Shown one piece after another: positions 1-8,020 of a DNA stretch of 62,547 nt. Location of the stretch: assembly GCA_964618975.1 (NCBI GenBank), contig CAZUDI010000018.1, positions 1 to 62,547 on the forward strand. Reading direction: 5' to 3'. The notes beneath the pieces were generated by a model. The model was not told where the DNA came from and made no database searches. It saw nothing but the letters and a program-made list of their open reading frames with translations. Each line of letters opens with the position of its first letter. The first letter of the stretch is position 1. The stretch comes from CAZUDI01 sp964618975 (GTDB lineage: Bacteria; Desulfobacterota; Desulfomonilia; UBA1062). Position numbers and translations under genes: made by a program.

Positions 1-20
1 ACAATGGTCTCAAAAAACCT

Positions 21-27
21 GTTGAGT
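21..27 (-). other. attC-like core (R'') site
   Basis: Read on the minus strand this is ACTCAAC, which fits the integron core consensus RYYYAAC. It lies about 12 bases after the stop of the flavin reductase-like ORF, where a cassette attC would begin. The window ends before the rest of any site could be seen, and a 7-base match alone is weak. Confidence 0.25.
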
Positions 28-38
28 TGAAAACTTCA

Positions 39-416
39 TTATTCGAAGTGCCCTTTACATTCGTTATTCGACAGGCATTCCTTAATCAAAGGCGATCTGA
101 CATACTTTCCTCCCACAGGAGTTAGTCCGAACTCTTCAAAGTTGTCTGTGTCGGCACCGGAACATGTTCCCACTCCAACGACCTCATCCAGGAGGTCAAC
201 GGTGGGAATTGAGATTACACATTCCTTCGATTTTCGAAGTGCGGCATAGGAATAGTTCCATGGCCCAGTAGTCATGGCAAACTTCGGAGTAAAGTCCATC
301 ACCATAGTCCACGAGATAGTCATTATGTTGTTTTTCTTCCCCTCATTTGTCGTAACGAAGACAACTGGGCCTGGTTCCATCAGAGTGAAAGCTTTGCTGA
401 TCTGCATTATTTTCAT
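39..416 (-). CDS. flavin reductase-like protein, C-terminally short
   Basis: The 125-residue product resembles the N-terminal two thirds of the flavin reductase (DIM6/FMN-binding split barrel) family, whose members are usually about 170-190 residues. Recognisable family blocks are MEPGPVVFVTTNEGKKNN, NIMTISWTMVMDF and the CSGADTDNFEEFGLTP segment. The homologous match fades after LIKECLSNNEC and the frame ends six residues later, so the gene is truncated, frameshifted or recombined at its 3' end. I chose the ATG at 416 because family members start close to this MKIM; another ATG lies at 434. The region is clearly less GC-rich than the rest of the window and lies between two attC-like core sites, so it may be a mobile cassette gene. 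FMN/flavin binding is expected from the family, not shown. Confidence 0.6.
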   Translation of the reverse strand: MKIMQISKAFTLMEPGPVVFVTTNEGKKNNIMTISWTMVMDFTPKFAMTTGPWNYSYAALRKSKECVISIPTVDLLDEVVGVGTCSGADTDNFEEFGLTPVGGKYVRSPLIKECLSNNECKGHFE

Positions 417-441
417 GAACACGCACGCTCCCATCGTGTTT

Positions 442-530
442 GTCTAACTTCGCGTTGCATCACCGGCAGCAAAAAGCGAAGCGACTAAAGGAAAGGCGCC
501 TTTTGCTGTCAGAGTGCATGCGATTGCGAG
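442..530 (-). other. attC-like recombination site (possible integron cassette boundary)
   Basis: On the minus strand the element ends in GTTAGAC (442-448), a perfect match to the integron R' core GTTRRRY, preceded by an L'-like TGCAACGCGA. Inside it two arms, 467-478 and 497-508, pair at 11 of 12 positions and would form the hairpin expected of single-stranded attC. The outer arms (TGCA...GCG on both sides) pair only imperfectly and the R'' core next to the upstream gene is degenerate. The element lies exactly between two ORFs of the same orientation, as cassette boundaries do. Confidence 0.4.
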
Positions 531-536
531 AAAACA

Positions 537-1460
537 TTACATCTGAGCCAGGTTTGTAATGAGGTTGTACGTAAACCAACCATCACCCGTTTGGAATGAT
601 TGTGCTTTTGCTGTTTGTGCATCTCTTTGCACGCCTATACCGTCAGAAAACGGCTCAAACGATACGATCTTGTTGAACGCGATTCGGAAGCGTTTTGAAG
701 AGCCTGCAAAGTATATATGTTTATTCGTGACCCCTAATAACCCGGTATCAGCGTGCACTGTCTCAGATGACTGAACTCGTTCTCCTTTAAACGCGCCGGT
801 TCTGTAATACACCCCTTTAGCAATACGAATGCTCACACCTTGGGAGCCTCCGACATACCTTGTTCTTGTTTTTTCTTCATAGTAATTGACGCCCTGGAAT
901 ACCCACACAAGATTTTCCGTTTTTTGCAAATTGAAAGGTAAATTACCATCCACTTTGAAGGGGTCCAGGTTCACGTGCAGGTTGTGTGAATTCATGGCGG
1001 TGATCTCGGGGTGACCCCCCTCGTCCATATGGCAGGTGCCACAGGTCTTGGTGGCATCGGGGAAGGTGGGATCCTTGATCACTCCCTGGTGAGATGCCTG
1101 CATGTCGTCGGTTGAGGGATCGCCGCCGTGGCAGACCTCGCAGGCGATCTGGCCGTGCACGTCCTCGTCGATGAAGTCGTAGTCGATCAGCAGCTTTTCA
1201 TATGGCTCCAACTGAGCCATCGCACCGCCTCACCCCTCGCCGGCCGACTTGGTCACCTTGGGCTCGGTGGCCTCGATCTGCCGCAAGATCTTGAGAAGCT
1301 CGCGGGTGCTGGTATGGCACTCGACACAGCTGTTTTCCTCAGCATGCAGAACGACGGGGAGCTCGATGGCCGCAAGCCCGTAGAAAACAAGGAAGAGCAC
1401 GATCGATCGCGTAAGGATCATCCGATTTGCCGATTTTCTGATCAAATACATTTCACGCAT
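537..1460 (-). CDS. selenocysteine-containing multihaem cytochrome c fused to a PH-like domain
   Basis: Read from ATG 1460 (SD AGGGA just upstream), 76 codons are followed by UGA (1230-1232) and the same frame continues without interruption to TAA at 537. Decoding UGA as selenocysteine gives 307 residues: an N-terminal signal peptide (about 1-40), haem motif CVECH at 45-49, Sec77 in the context GEG-U-GGA, then CEVCH (107-111) and CGTCH (140-144). A strong hairpin follows the UGA (see the SECIS entry). From about residue 172 the protein changes to a PH-like domain (VWVFQGVNYYEE, KGVYYRTGAFKG, GDGWFTYNLITNLAQ), a YokE-like type normally found as a stand-alone protein. The coding DNA turns AT-rich at the same point (about 945-960), so the C-terminus may be a recombinant or assembly chimera. 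The cytochrome half probably carries electrons outside the cytoplasmic membrane. Alternative reading: two separate ORFs, 1230-1460 and 537-1220. Confidence 0.7.
1202..1232 (-). promoter_or_regulatory. candidate bacterial SECIS element with its UGA codon
   Basis: On the transcript the UGA (1230-1232) is followed by nine bases and then a perfect 7-bp stem, AUGGCUC (1214-1220) with GAGCCAU (1202-1208), closing the loop AGUUG (1209-1213). The apical loop starts 16 nt after the UGA and has G at its second position. Published rules for bacterial SECIS elements ask for a loop 16-37 nt after UGA with a G among its first two bases. The frame is open on both sides and haem motifs occur on both sides. 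Confidence 0.7.
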
Positions 1461-1473
1461 ACGGTCCCTTCAA

Positions 1474-1511
1474 TATTATCAAGATAATACATGCATATTC
1501 TATTAGAATAT
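1474..1511. promoter_or_regulatory. two adjacent perfect palindromes upstream of the cytochrome
   Basis: TATTATC-AA-GATAATA (1474-1489) and ATATTCTA-T-TAGAATAT (1495-1511) are both perfect inverted repeats, separated by five bases in an AT-rich patch starting 14 bases upstream of the cytochrome start codon. Two different symmetric sites at a promoter are typical of dimeric regulator operators; the regulator is unknown. Confidence 0.45.
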
Positions 1512-1724
1512 TACATCAGGATAGTGAGTGTAAGCAGAATTTTCAGCCCCACCGGCGCCAGACGCAAGCCCAGCTCCCATAGCCCTACCGTTCGGGCAGG
1601 CTCCTGGCTGAACGGTATCCCGCGTCACACAGGGATGACCTCGAGGCGGTAGAGGGAGGAGACGCGGCATCGCAGCGGGCGGCGAGGTGGCGGCCCTCGT
1701 CTTGCTCCCCCTGCCGACTTTTGC

Positions 1725-1751
1725 TTGACATACAGCCGAAAGGTTTATAAC
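1725..1751 (+). promoter_or_regulatory. possible sigma70-type promoter for the dehydratase operon
   Basis: TTGACA at 1725-1730 is a perfect -35 box and TATAAC at 1746-1751 a good -10 box, but the spacer is 15 bases, shorter than the usual 17. Transcription from here would leave a leader of roughly 190 bases before the gene at 1948. Confidence 0.35.
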
Positions 1752-1947
1752 AATAAACAAAGTTCAGTATTCTGGACGTGATGCACTGATACGGCCGGGG
1801 AGCTCTTTATGGGAAAGCAATCGATCAAGATGAACCCAAGGGAGACGAGACGAACAGTCCTGTGGGTCGCATCCCAAGGCGTCGCCAGGGGTCTTCCGGG
1901 CAGCAGGTGTTCTTCGGGTAGGTCAGGCAAAAATTTCTAAGTAAGGG

Positions 1948-3066
1948 ATGGGACCGATGATCACAGCCTATTCAACGATCAAAGACCTCAAGCGTGCAGG
2001 CCGCCGAACCCTGGGCTGCTTCCCGCTCTATCCGCCCCTGGAGCTCCTCCATTCCATGGGATTCACCCCGGTTGTCCTGTGGGGGCTCAGAGACCTCTAC
2101 CGGGAGGTTCCCCTCAGTGACCGTCATCTGCAGACCTATACGTGTTCGGTGGGGCGCTGCCTCACGGAGTTCATGCTCCGGCACGGCGGCGAGCTCTTCG
2201 ATGGGATCGTCATGTACAATGCCTGTGATACCCTGCGGAACCTGCCGGAGATCCTGCAGCTCGGCCTTGCAGGGCAGGGACAACCCCTGCCCCTCTTCCG
2301 ACTGCATATACCTACGTCGTCCCTGGAAAAGCCGGCGGACAGACTCTATCTCACCCAGAGGATCCACCGTCTTATTCAGGAACTGGAAGAAAGCTTCAAT
2401 ATTTCTTTCTCTGCAGAAGCCTTTAGGGACAGTGTGGATCTTTACCGCAGGCAAAGGGCGCTGGCGGCAGGATTGCAGGAGCTGGTAGGACAAGGCCGGT
2501 TGACGGTTTATGAATTCTACAGAATGATGAACGCGGGTCAGCGCATTCCCGTGGAAGAACACCTCGCCATGCTTGAGACCGCAATCGAACGCTACTCGGC
2601 AGGACCGCCCGCGGACCAGGCATCCCCCCGGGTGATCGTCAGCGGAATCCTGCCGCCTCCGGCAGGGATCATCGACTGCATCGCGGCCGCCGGCCTGCGG
2701 GTGGTGGACAACGACATCGCCATGTGGAAACGTTCGTACGGCTATTCCCCGGCAGCGTTCGATGATCCGGGAGAATACTATATCGATATGTTTCGCCATC
2801 ATTACCCCTGCACGACCGTGCTGCCTACCGGAGATGCACGCATGGCAACCCTCTTGAAGATGGTCCGGGAGAAGAAGATCGATGGGTGCATCTTTATCGG
2901 TGAAAAATTCTGCGAGTATGAATACTTCGAGGTGCCCTACCTCAAGAAGATCCTCGAGGGTGAAGATGTCCGTCTGCTCTGTCTGGATTTCTCGCTTGAG
3001 GATTATGAAAATCTCGGTCCCTATCAGACGCGCATTGAGGGCTTTGCGGAAATCCTGCGCGGATAG
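1948..3066 (+). CDS. 2-hydroxyacyl-CoA dehydratase (HgdB-type) family subunit
   Basis: The 372-residue product belongs to the HgdB/BcrB-like family, oxygen-sensitive Fe-S proteins that carry out radical dehydration of 2-hydroxyacyl-CoAs or reduction of aromatic acyl-CoAs. Family features include the LGCFPLYPPLELLHSMGFTPV opening, the cysteine blocks YTCSVGRCLTE and MYNACDTLRNLPE that would hold a 4Fe-4S cluster, and the C-terminal IDGCIFIGEKFCEYEYFE block. An alternative ATG lies nine bases downstream at 1957. It is the first gene of an operon, 21 bases before a second subunit of the same family and followed by an acyl-CoA dehydrogenase, so it probably acts on an acyl-CoA. The ATP-dependent activator (HgdC type) that this family needs is not in the window. 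The exact substrate cannot be told from sequence. Confidence 0.8.
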   Translation: MGPMITAYSTIKDLKRAGRRTLGCFPLYPPLELLHSMGFTPVVLWGLRDLYREVPLSDRHLQTYTCSVGRCLTEFMLRHGGELFDGIVMYNACDTLRNLPEILQLGLAGQGQPLPLFRLHIPTSSLEKPADRLYLTQRIHRLIQELEESFNISFSAEAFRDSVDLYRRQRALAAGLQELVGQGRLTVYEFYRMMNAGQRIPVEEHLAMLETAIERYSAGPPADQASPRVIVSGILPPPAGIIDCIAAAGLRVVDNDIAMWKRSYGYSPAAFDDPGEYYIDMFRHHYPCTTVLPTGDARMATLLKMVREKKIDGCIFIGEKFCEYEYFEVPYLKKILEGEDVRLLCLDFSLEDYENLGPYQTRIEGFAEILRG

Positions 3067-3087
3067 GGCCGCATAAAAGGAGTTGCC

Positions 3088-4335
3088 ATGCCGGAAACGA
3101 AAGTATTCAAAAAAAACCCGTCAGGCAAGCGCCTGAGCAAGCTGATGGCGGATGCATACCTGTCCCTGCATCAGCGGGCTTCGGAAGGTGCCTTCGTGAT
3201 CTGGATCGCCATTGTCGTTCCGCCCGAGCTCTTTGCCGGGTTCGAGAACGTGGTCTACGCCGTGCCCGAAAGCCATGCCGCCATGAGCGCGGGCAAGGGC
3301 GTCGGCCCCCTGCAATGCGAGAAGGCCGAGCGTATGGGATATTCCACCGACCTCTGCTCATATGCCAGGATCGACATCGGCACGGCGTTTGATGGCGGGA
3401 GAGATTCGCCCACCTCCGGGCTTCCGCGACCGGACCTGCTGGTAAGCAACAACAACAACTGCTCGCTGCTCGTGAAATGGTTCGATGTCTATCACCGCGA
3501 ATGGGGTGTGCCCCATTTCGTCCTCGACGTGCCCTTCTGCTACGAGAGACAGAGCCGAGAAGACAGGCACTATATCGTCGCGCAGCTCAAGGAGCTCATC
3601 CGGACCATCGAGGAACTCTCTGGCCAGCGATTCGATATCGACAAGGCGCGCGAGGCGGTACAACTGTCCAGCGAGGCCAACAGGGAGTGGCGACGTTTCC
3701 TCGGCCTTGCCGCCCACCGGCCGTCGGGGATTACCGCCTTCGATTCCTTTGTCCAGATGGGGGCGATCCTGACGTCTAGGGGGACACCGGAACTCAGGGA
3801 GCACTACCGGCTCCTGGCCGATGAGACGGAGGAACGGGTGGCCAGCGGCATCTTCCCGGTTCCCGGAGAAAGGCACCGGCTCTACTGGGACAGCATTGCA
3901 CCCTGGCATCAGCTGCGCACGATGTCTTCACGGCTGGCGGAATACGGGGCCAATATCACCACGGCAAGCTACACCTACTGCATCGGGACGACCGAAGGCA
4001 CAACCGAGTTCCATGCCTTTGACGGGAAAGACCCCCTGGACTTTCTTGCACGCTCCCAGAACTTCTCCGTGTGTCCCTACGGCATGGCGCTCAGGGGCAA
4101 GGCGATGCGGGAGGCGGTCGAGAAGAACGCCATCGACGGGATCGTGTTTGCCAGCAATCGGTCCTGCAAGGTCTATTCGCTCATGCAGATGGATGAGATG
4201 GGGCTCATCAAGAAGGATCTCGGGATCCCCTGTGTCATGATCGACGTGGATCATGCGGATGTACGCAAATACAGTGAGGCCAATGCCTTTCTCCGCATGG
4301 AGGCGCTGATCGAGATGATCGAAGCCAGGCGCTGA
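3088..4335 (+). CDS. 2-hydroxyacyl-CoA dehydratase family protein, second subunit
   Basis: The 415-residue product is a second member of the dehydratase family and probable heterodimer partner of the gene at 1948. Conserved cysteines fall in PLQCEKAERMGYSTDLCSYAR (early), SNNNNCSLLVKWFD (middle) and NRSCKVYSLMQMDEMG (C-terminal), where the family binds its 4Fe-4S cluster. The N-terminus with a PPELFAGFENVVYAVPESHAA block is typical of HgdB/BcrB subunits. A good Shine-Dalgarno (AGGAG) precedes ATG 3088. Sitting next to an acyl-CoA dehydrogenase and a TetR regulator, it is likely part of a fatty or aromatic acyl-CoA degradation module. Confidence 0.8.
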   Translation: MPETKVFKKNPSGKRLSKLMADAYLSLHQRASEGAFVIWIAIVVPPELFAGFENVVYAVPESHAAMSAGKGVGPLQCEKAERMGYSTDLCSYARIDIGTAFDGGRDSPTSGLPRPDLLVSNNNNCSLLVKWFDVYHREWGVPHFVLDVPFCYERQSREDRHYIVAQLKELIRTIEELSGQRFDIDKAREAVQLSSEANREWRRFLGLAAHRPSGITAFDSFVQMGAILTSRGTPELREHYRLLADETEERVASGIFPVPGERHRLYWDSIAPWHQLRTMSSRLAEYGANITTASYTYCIGTTEGTTEFHAFDGKDPLDFLARSQNFSVCPYGMALRGKAMREAVEKNAIDGIVFASNRSCKVYSLMQMDEMGLIKKDLGIPCVMIDVDHADVRKYSEANAFLRMEALIEMIEARR

Positions 4336-4394
4336 GCCCCCGGGAAAGCGGCCACGAAAAGAGATGAGGCAGACAAGAAAGGGGTTGAGCTAAG

Positions 4395-6218
4395 ATGGCG
4401 CATAACCTGCTGGTAGACATGCAAGACGTCCAGTTTGTCCTGTTTGAGATGCTCAACGCCCAGTCGCTTGCCGGGCAGGCCAGCTTTGAGGGGCTAGACC
4501 GGGACGTGTTTCAGGACACGTTGACCCTGGCGGAAAGGATCGCCTGGGACACGATGTATCCTGTGGATGCGCTTGGCGATGCGGAGGGGGTTTGCTACGA
4601 CCCCGCGACCATGAGCGTGAGCGTGCCCAAGTCCTTTCACGCCCCATATCAAGCCCTGATAAACGCGGGCTTTCTCTCCATCTCCGATGCCCCTGATCTC
4701 GGTGGCATGGGTATGCCCCAGTGCATCTCCGTGGCCTGCAAGGAACTCTTCTGCGCGGCCAGCGCCGCGCTGACGTTCTTTACCCTGCTCACCGGCAGCG
4801 CGGCGGGCCTCATCCGGCGTTTCGGGGACGATCAGCAGCAAGGGCTGTACCTGGATAAGATGCTTACGGGCCAATGGGGCGGGACCATGTGTATCACCGA
4901 GCCGGAGGCCGGCTCGGATGTGGGGAATATGCGGACCCGGGCCACACCCAGGCCGGATGGCACCTATCGTCTGCAGGGACAGAAGATCTTTATCTCCGCG
5001 GGCGAACACGACCTGACCGAAAACATCGTCCACCTGGTTCTGGCCCGGATCGACGGGGCCTCTTCCGGAACGCGGGGCCTGTCGCTCTTCATCGTGCCCA
5101 AGTATCTGGTGGGGCCGGACGGCACCCTGGAAGGGCGCAATGGGGTGTTTTGCCGAGGGGTCGAGAAAAAGATGGGCTTTAACGGTTCGCCCACCTGTGC
5201 CCTCGCCTTTGGCGACGAGTCCCCCTGCACGGGCTTTTTGCTTGGCGGACAGGGCTCCGGCATGAAGCTCATGTTTAAGATGATGAACGAAGAGCGGCTC
5301 TTCTGCGGCCTCCAGGGGCTGGCCGCCTCGAGCCATGCCTACCTGCATGCCGTGGATTATGCCAGAAAACGCGTCCAGGGCGCGCATGCAACGCAGATGC
5401 TCGACCCCTCAGCCCAACGGGTGGCAATCATCGAGCACCCGGACGTGAAACGGATGCTGCTCTGGATGAAGTCCCACGTCGAGGGCATGCGCATGTTGAC
5501 CTACTATCTTGCCTGGTGTCTGGACCTTCAGGGGACCGAGACCGGGGAGGCCGCCGCGGAGGCGGCGGCCATGGTAGAGCTGCTCGTCCCCATCTGCAAG
5601 GCCGGCAATACGGACCTGGTGTGGCTCATCCAGGCGGAGGCCATCCAGGTATTCGGCGGCTACGGGTTCTGCAGGGACTATCCGGTGGAACACGTCGCCC
5701 GGGCCTGCAAGGTGCTCTCCATCGTGGAGGGCACCAACGGTATCCAGTCCATCGATCTGGTCATGCGCAAGATCCTCTTGAACCCCGGTCAGCAGAATTA
5801 CGCCGTCTTCAAGAAACACGTGCTCACAACGATCGATCAGGCAAGCTCCGTGGTGGATGAGGCGTACCTGCTGCCCCTGGAACAGGCCATGGCGAAGATG
5901 GACCGGGTCGTAGTCTTCCTGCTGGATCACCTCCACCAGGGAAGGCACCTGCAACTCTTTGCCCTGGCCACGCCGGTGCAGCAGGCCATGTTCATGCTGT
6001 CTCTGGCTTGGATGCATGTCTGGAGCCTGAGCATAACCATGCAAAGATTGAAAGATGGTAAGGGGACAAGTCAGGAAGAAACCTTCTACAGGAGCAGGAC
6101 CCTCTCGTCGCGCTTTTATCTCGGCACGGAGTTCCCCAAGTTTGCCGGCAGGGTCCAGGGGATTTTGAGCGGAGAAGAGGCCTTGATTCAGACGGACGAC
6201 ACGTCTTTCCCGGCCTGA
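4395..6218 (+). CDS. acyl-CoA dehydrogenase, long DmdC-like type
   Basis: This 607-residue FAD enzyme is longer than the classic 380-residue acyl-CoA dehydrogenases and matches the family with an extra N-terminal helix and C-terminal domain (DmdC/AidB-like size). The FAD/substrate block MCITEPEAGSDVGNMRT lies about one third in, a second block ERLFCGLQGLAASSHAYL follows, and YPVEHVARACKVLSIVEGTN contains the likely catalytic glutamate. It would oxidise an acyl-CoA to the enoyl-CoA, passing electrons to ETF. It is the third gene of the operon that starts at 1948 (59-base gap), so it likely works in the same pathway as the dehydratase subunits. Substrate chain length is unknown. Confidence 0.85.
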   Translation: MAHNLLVDMQDVQFVLFEMLNAQSLAGQASFEGLDRDVFQDTLTLAERIAWDTMYPVDALGDAEGVCYDPATMSVSVPKSFHAPYQALINAGFLSISDAPDLGGMGMPQCISVACKELFCAASAALTFFTLLTGSAAGLIRRFGDDQQQGLYLDKMLTGQWGGTMCITEPEAGSDVGNMRTRATPRPDGTYRLQGQKIFISAGEHDLTENIVHLVLARIDGASSGTRGLSLFIVPKYLVGPDGTLEGRNGVFCRGVEKKMGFNGSPTCALAFGDESPCTGFLLGGQGSGMKLMFKMMNEERLFCGLQGLAASSHAYLHAVDYARKRVQGAHATQMLDPSAQRVAIIEHPDVKRMLLWMKSHVEGMRMLTYYLAWCLDLQGTETGEAAAEAAAMVELLVPICKAGNTDLVWLIQAEAIQVFGGYGFCRDYPVEHVARACKVLSIVEGTNGIQSIDLVMRKILLNPGQQNYAVFKKHVLTTIDQASSVVDEAYLLPLEQAMAKMDRVVVFLLDHLHQGRHLQLFALATPVQQAMFMLSLAWMHVWSLSITMQRLKDGKGTSQEETFYRSRTLSSRFYLGTEFPKFAGRVQGILSGEEALIQTDDTSFPA

Positions 6219-6307
6219 GCGTCCCCACTCGGGGTTGACTGCGATGATAAAGCAAAGGTATTTTGTCGCCATACTTCCTGAGCAAAGGGAGGCCATCGGG
6301 GGATCGA

Positions 6308-6922
6308 ATGACGGACAAAAGGAATACCTTGGGCAGGCTCAAAGACAAGGAGCGGGCGGTCCGCAAGGAGCTGATCCTCGATGCCGCGGAAAAGGTCTTT
6401 GCCAACAAGCCCTTCAGCAAGGTCAACATGCGCGAGATCGCCAAGGAGGCCGGCATCTCTCCCGGTTCCATCTACAACTATTTTACGGATCAGGAGACCC
6501 TGTTTCTCGAAGCGGCAACCAGGGGGAGTGAAGATCTCGTGAAAATCTTCACCAGGCTGGTTCGCGCAGAGGATGCCTCGGTCGCGGAGGTCGGCAAGGC
6601 ATACATCGAATACATCATGGACCATTACGAATACATGCGCATGGTGCAGCACTGCATCTTCTTCGGCAAGTTCGCTTCCCAGGATCCCATGGGCAAGGTC
6701 ATTTCAACCGAGCAGATCCTCATGGACCTCTTTGACGAACTCTTCCTCAAGCACACGAACTGCACGCGGGATAATGTCCGGCTCATGTCGCACCTGTTCT
6801 TTGCCACGCTCAATGGGATCCTCTTCAACTACGGCCGTTTTCCCGACAAAAGCAGGGGGCAGCTCTTGGACCATATGGAAAGGCTGGCCGGACTTTTCGG
6901 GGGCCTGGTGGAGGACCGGTGA
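6308..6922 (+). CDS. TetR/AcrR family transcriptional regulator
   Basis: The 204-residue product has the standard TetR layout: helix-turn-helix in the first 60 residues (ILDAAEKVFANKPFSKVNMREIAKEAGISPGSIYNYFTDQETL), then a ligand-binding helical domain. I chose ATG 6308, preceded by a G-rich SD, over a TTG at 6263 that would only add 15 unlike residues. It follows the acyl-CoA dehydrogenase by 89 bases on the same strand and probably controls that operon in response to an acyl-CoA, as related TetR proteins do; no operator was identified. Confidence 0.85.
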   Translation: MTDKRNTLGRLKDKERAVRKELILDAAEKVFANKPFSKVNMREIAKEAGISPGSIYNYFTDQETLFLEAATRGSEDLVKIFTRLVRAEDASVAEVGKAYIEYIMDHYEYMRMVQHCIFFGKFASQDPMGKVISTEQILMDLFDELFLKHTNCTRDNVRLMSHLFFATLNGILFNYGRFPDKSRGQLLDHMERLAGLFGGLVEDR

Positions 6923-6971
6923 AGGGCGCAAGGCGCGTTTTTCCCCTCCCGCGAGGGTCCGTGTCGCCCTA

Positions 6972-7006
6972 AGAGGCCCGCTCTTCGGTGACGAGCAGGG
7001 GCCTCT
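6972..7006. terminator. possible bidirectional hairpin terminator
   Basis: AGAGGCCC (6972-6979) pairs with GGGCCTCT-type sequence ending at 7006, with an inner GCTC/GAGC pairing. It lies between two convergent genes. There is no clear U-run on either side, so intrinsic termination is uncertain. Confidence 0.35.
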
Positions 7007-7031
7007 CAGGGCGCTCATCTCGTCTGGGGGC

Positions 7032-8020
7032 CTACAGCCGATACGTCGCCCCGGCCGTGAGCACCTCGGTCTCGGCCTTGAGCCCCTCGGTCATCCGTCT
7101 TAGGGCATAGTCACAGGTGTCATGTCCCGAAAGCAAGACCTTCTTCGGCCCGGCCTGGTTGATGGCCTCGATGGTGCGGCTCAATTCCTCATCGGTAATC
7201 CTGTGCCAGGGAGGCTTGCCCGTCCCGGCAACCATCTGCAGCTTGATGCCCGCCTTGTTGCCCCTCCCGTCCGTGACCGGGAAGTGCAGCCCCCCCCCGA
7301 TGGCATAGAGGGGTTCGTCCGAGAGGTGGCGGACCATCTCGAGGATGACCTCGATGGTGGGGTGGCCGCAGCCGGTGAAGACCACCAGACCCTTGCCCCT
7401 GACGCGGGCCAGGAGGGCCTGTTCCTCTGTGAGGCCCATCAGGAAGAGGCTCCTGGCCAGAGGACCCGAGGAGGCGATCCCGGCACCGATGACCCGGGGA
7501 CCTTCGACCACCGTGGTCACGAAGCCCGGGGCCGTGGCCTTGTCGGGCAAGAAGCAGGGCTTGGGGTCCAGGGGCAGGAGCTCCGGGGGCAGGGCCACCT
7601 GCCGGGAGCGTTGCGCTCCCAGGCCGCCCATGTGATCAAGGTGCAGGTGTGAGATGGTCAAGGTTTGATCTGGTCGCGGTTGAAGCCCAGTCGGGCGGCA
7701 TTGTGGCTCAGTGCCGGACGCTTCGGACCAAAACCCACGTCAAACAGCAGAGAACCGAGCTCGGTCCGGAAAAGATAGGACACTCCGGCATCGCCGATAA
7801 AGCCTTCCCTGGCCTTCCATTCCACCAGGACCGTCACATCGAGGGTGTCCAGTTCGGGAAGATCCAGAGGGGTGGCCCGCTGCATGCGCTCGCGGTTGAG
7901 CTCGGCGGCGCGGACTCGATTTTCCTCATAGCGTCTTTTCTTGATCAGCAGCAAGGGACCGATGAGTGGCGAAGCCGCAGCCAGGATCGGCCACCATAAG
8001 GGTGAGATACGCATTTGCAT
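7032..8020 (-). pseudogene. frameshifted metallo-beta-lactamase fold hydrolase (COG1237-like)
   Basis: Two frames together encode one metal-dependent hydrolase related to dihydropterin-methyl-aminobenzene phosphate synthases. The upstream part (7658-8020) has a membrane-like N-terminal segment and ends NRDQIKP; the downstream part starts TISHLHLDHMGG, the HxHxDH zinc motif, and continues with VVFTGCGHPTIEVIL and LLSGHDTC, typical of this family. Adding one A to the AAA run next to 7660 restores a continuous DQIKTLTISHLHLDH reading. The start at 8020 has a GGAGG box. The gene is either a recent single-base pseudogene or carries a sequencing error; the rest looks fully conserved. Confidence 0.7.

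Larger units (their letters stand above)
1461..1947. other. divergent intergenic region, cytochrome / dehydratase operon
   Basis: The region separates two divergent operons. It holds the paired palindromes at 1474-1511, an interrupted inverted repeat (TACCGTTC 1586-1593, GAACGGTA 1610-1617), a possible promoter for the dehydratase operon (TTGACA 1725-1730, TATAAC 1746-1751, 15-base spacer) and about 190 bases of leader. Short ORFs here do not resemble proteins. I recognise no riboswitch. Confidence 0.5.

Noticed and set aside
1230..1232. Ordinary stop codon splitting two small cytochrome genes
   Set aside because: Frame, haem motifs on both sides and the hairpin speak for recoding; retained as alternative only in the annotation. 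The AUG in the hairpin has no SD.
1503..1930. Short minus-strand ORFs in the cytochrome/dehydratase gap
   Set aside because: No SD, no recognisable motif, biased composition. Treated as noncoding.
6263..6307. Upstream TTG start for the TetR gene at 6308
   Set aside because: The added residues do not resemble TetR proteins and ATG 6308 has a better ribosome site.
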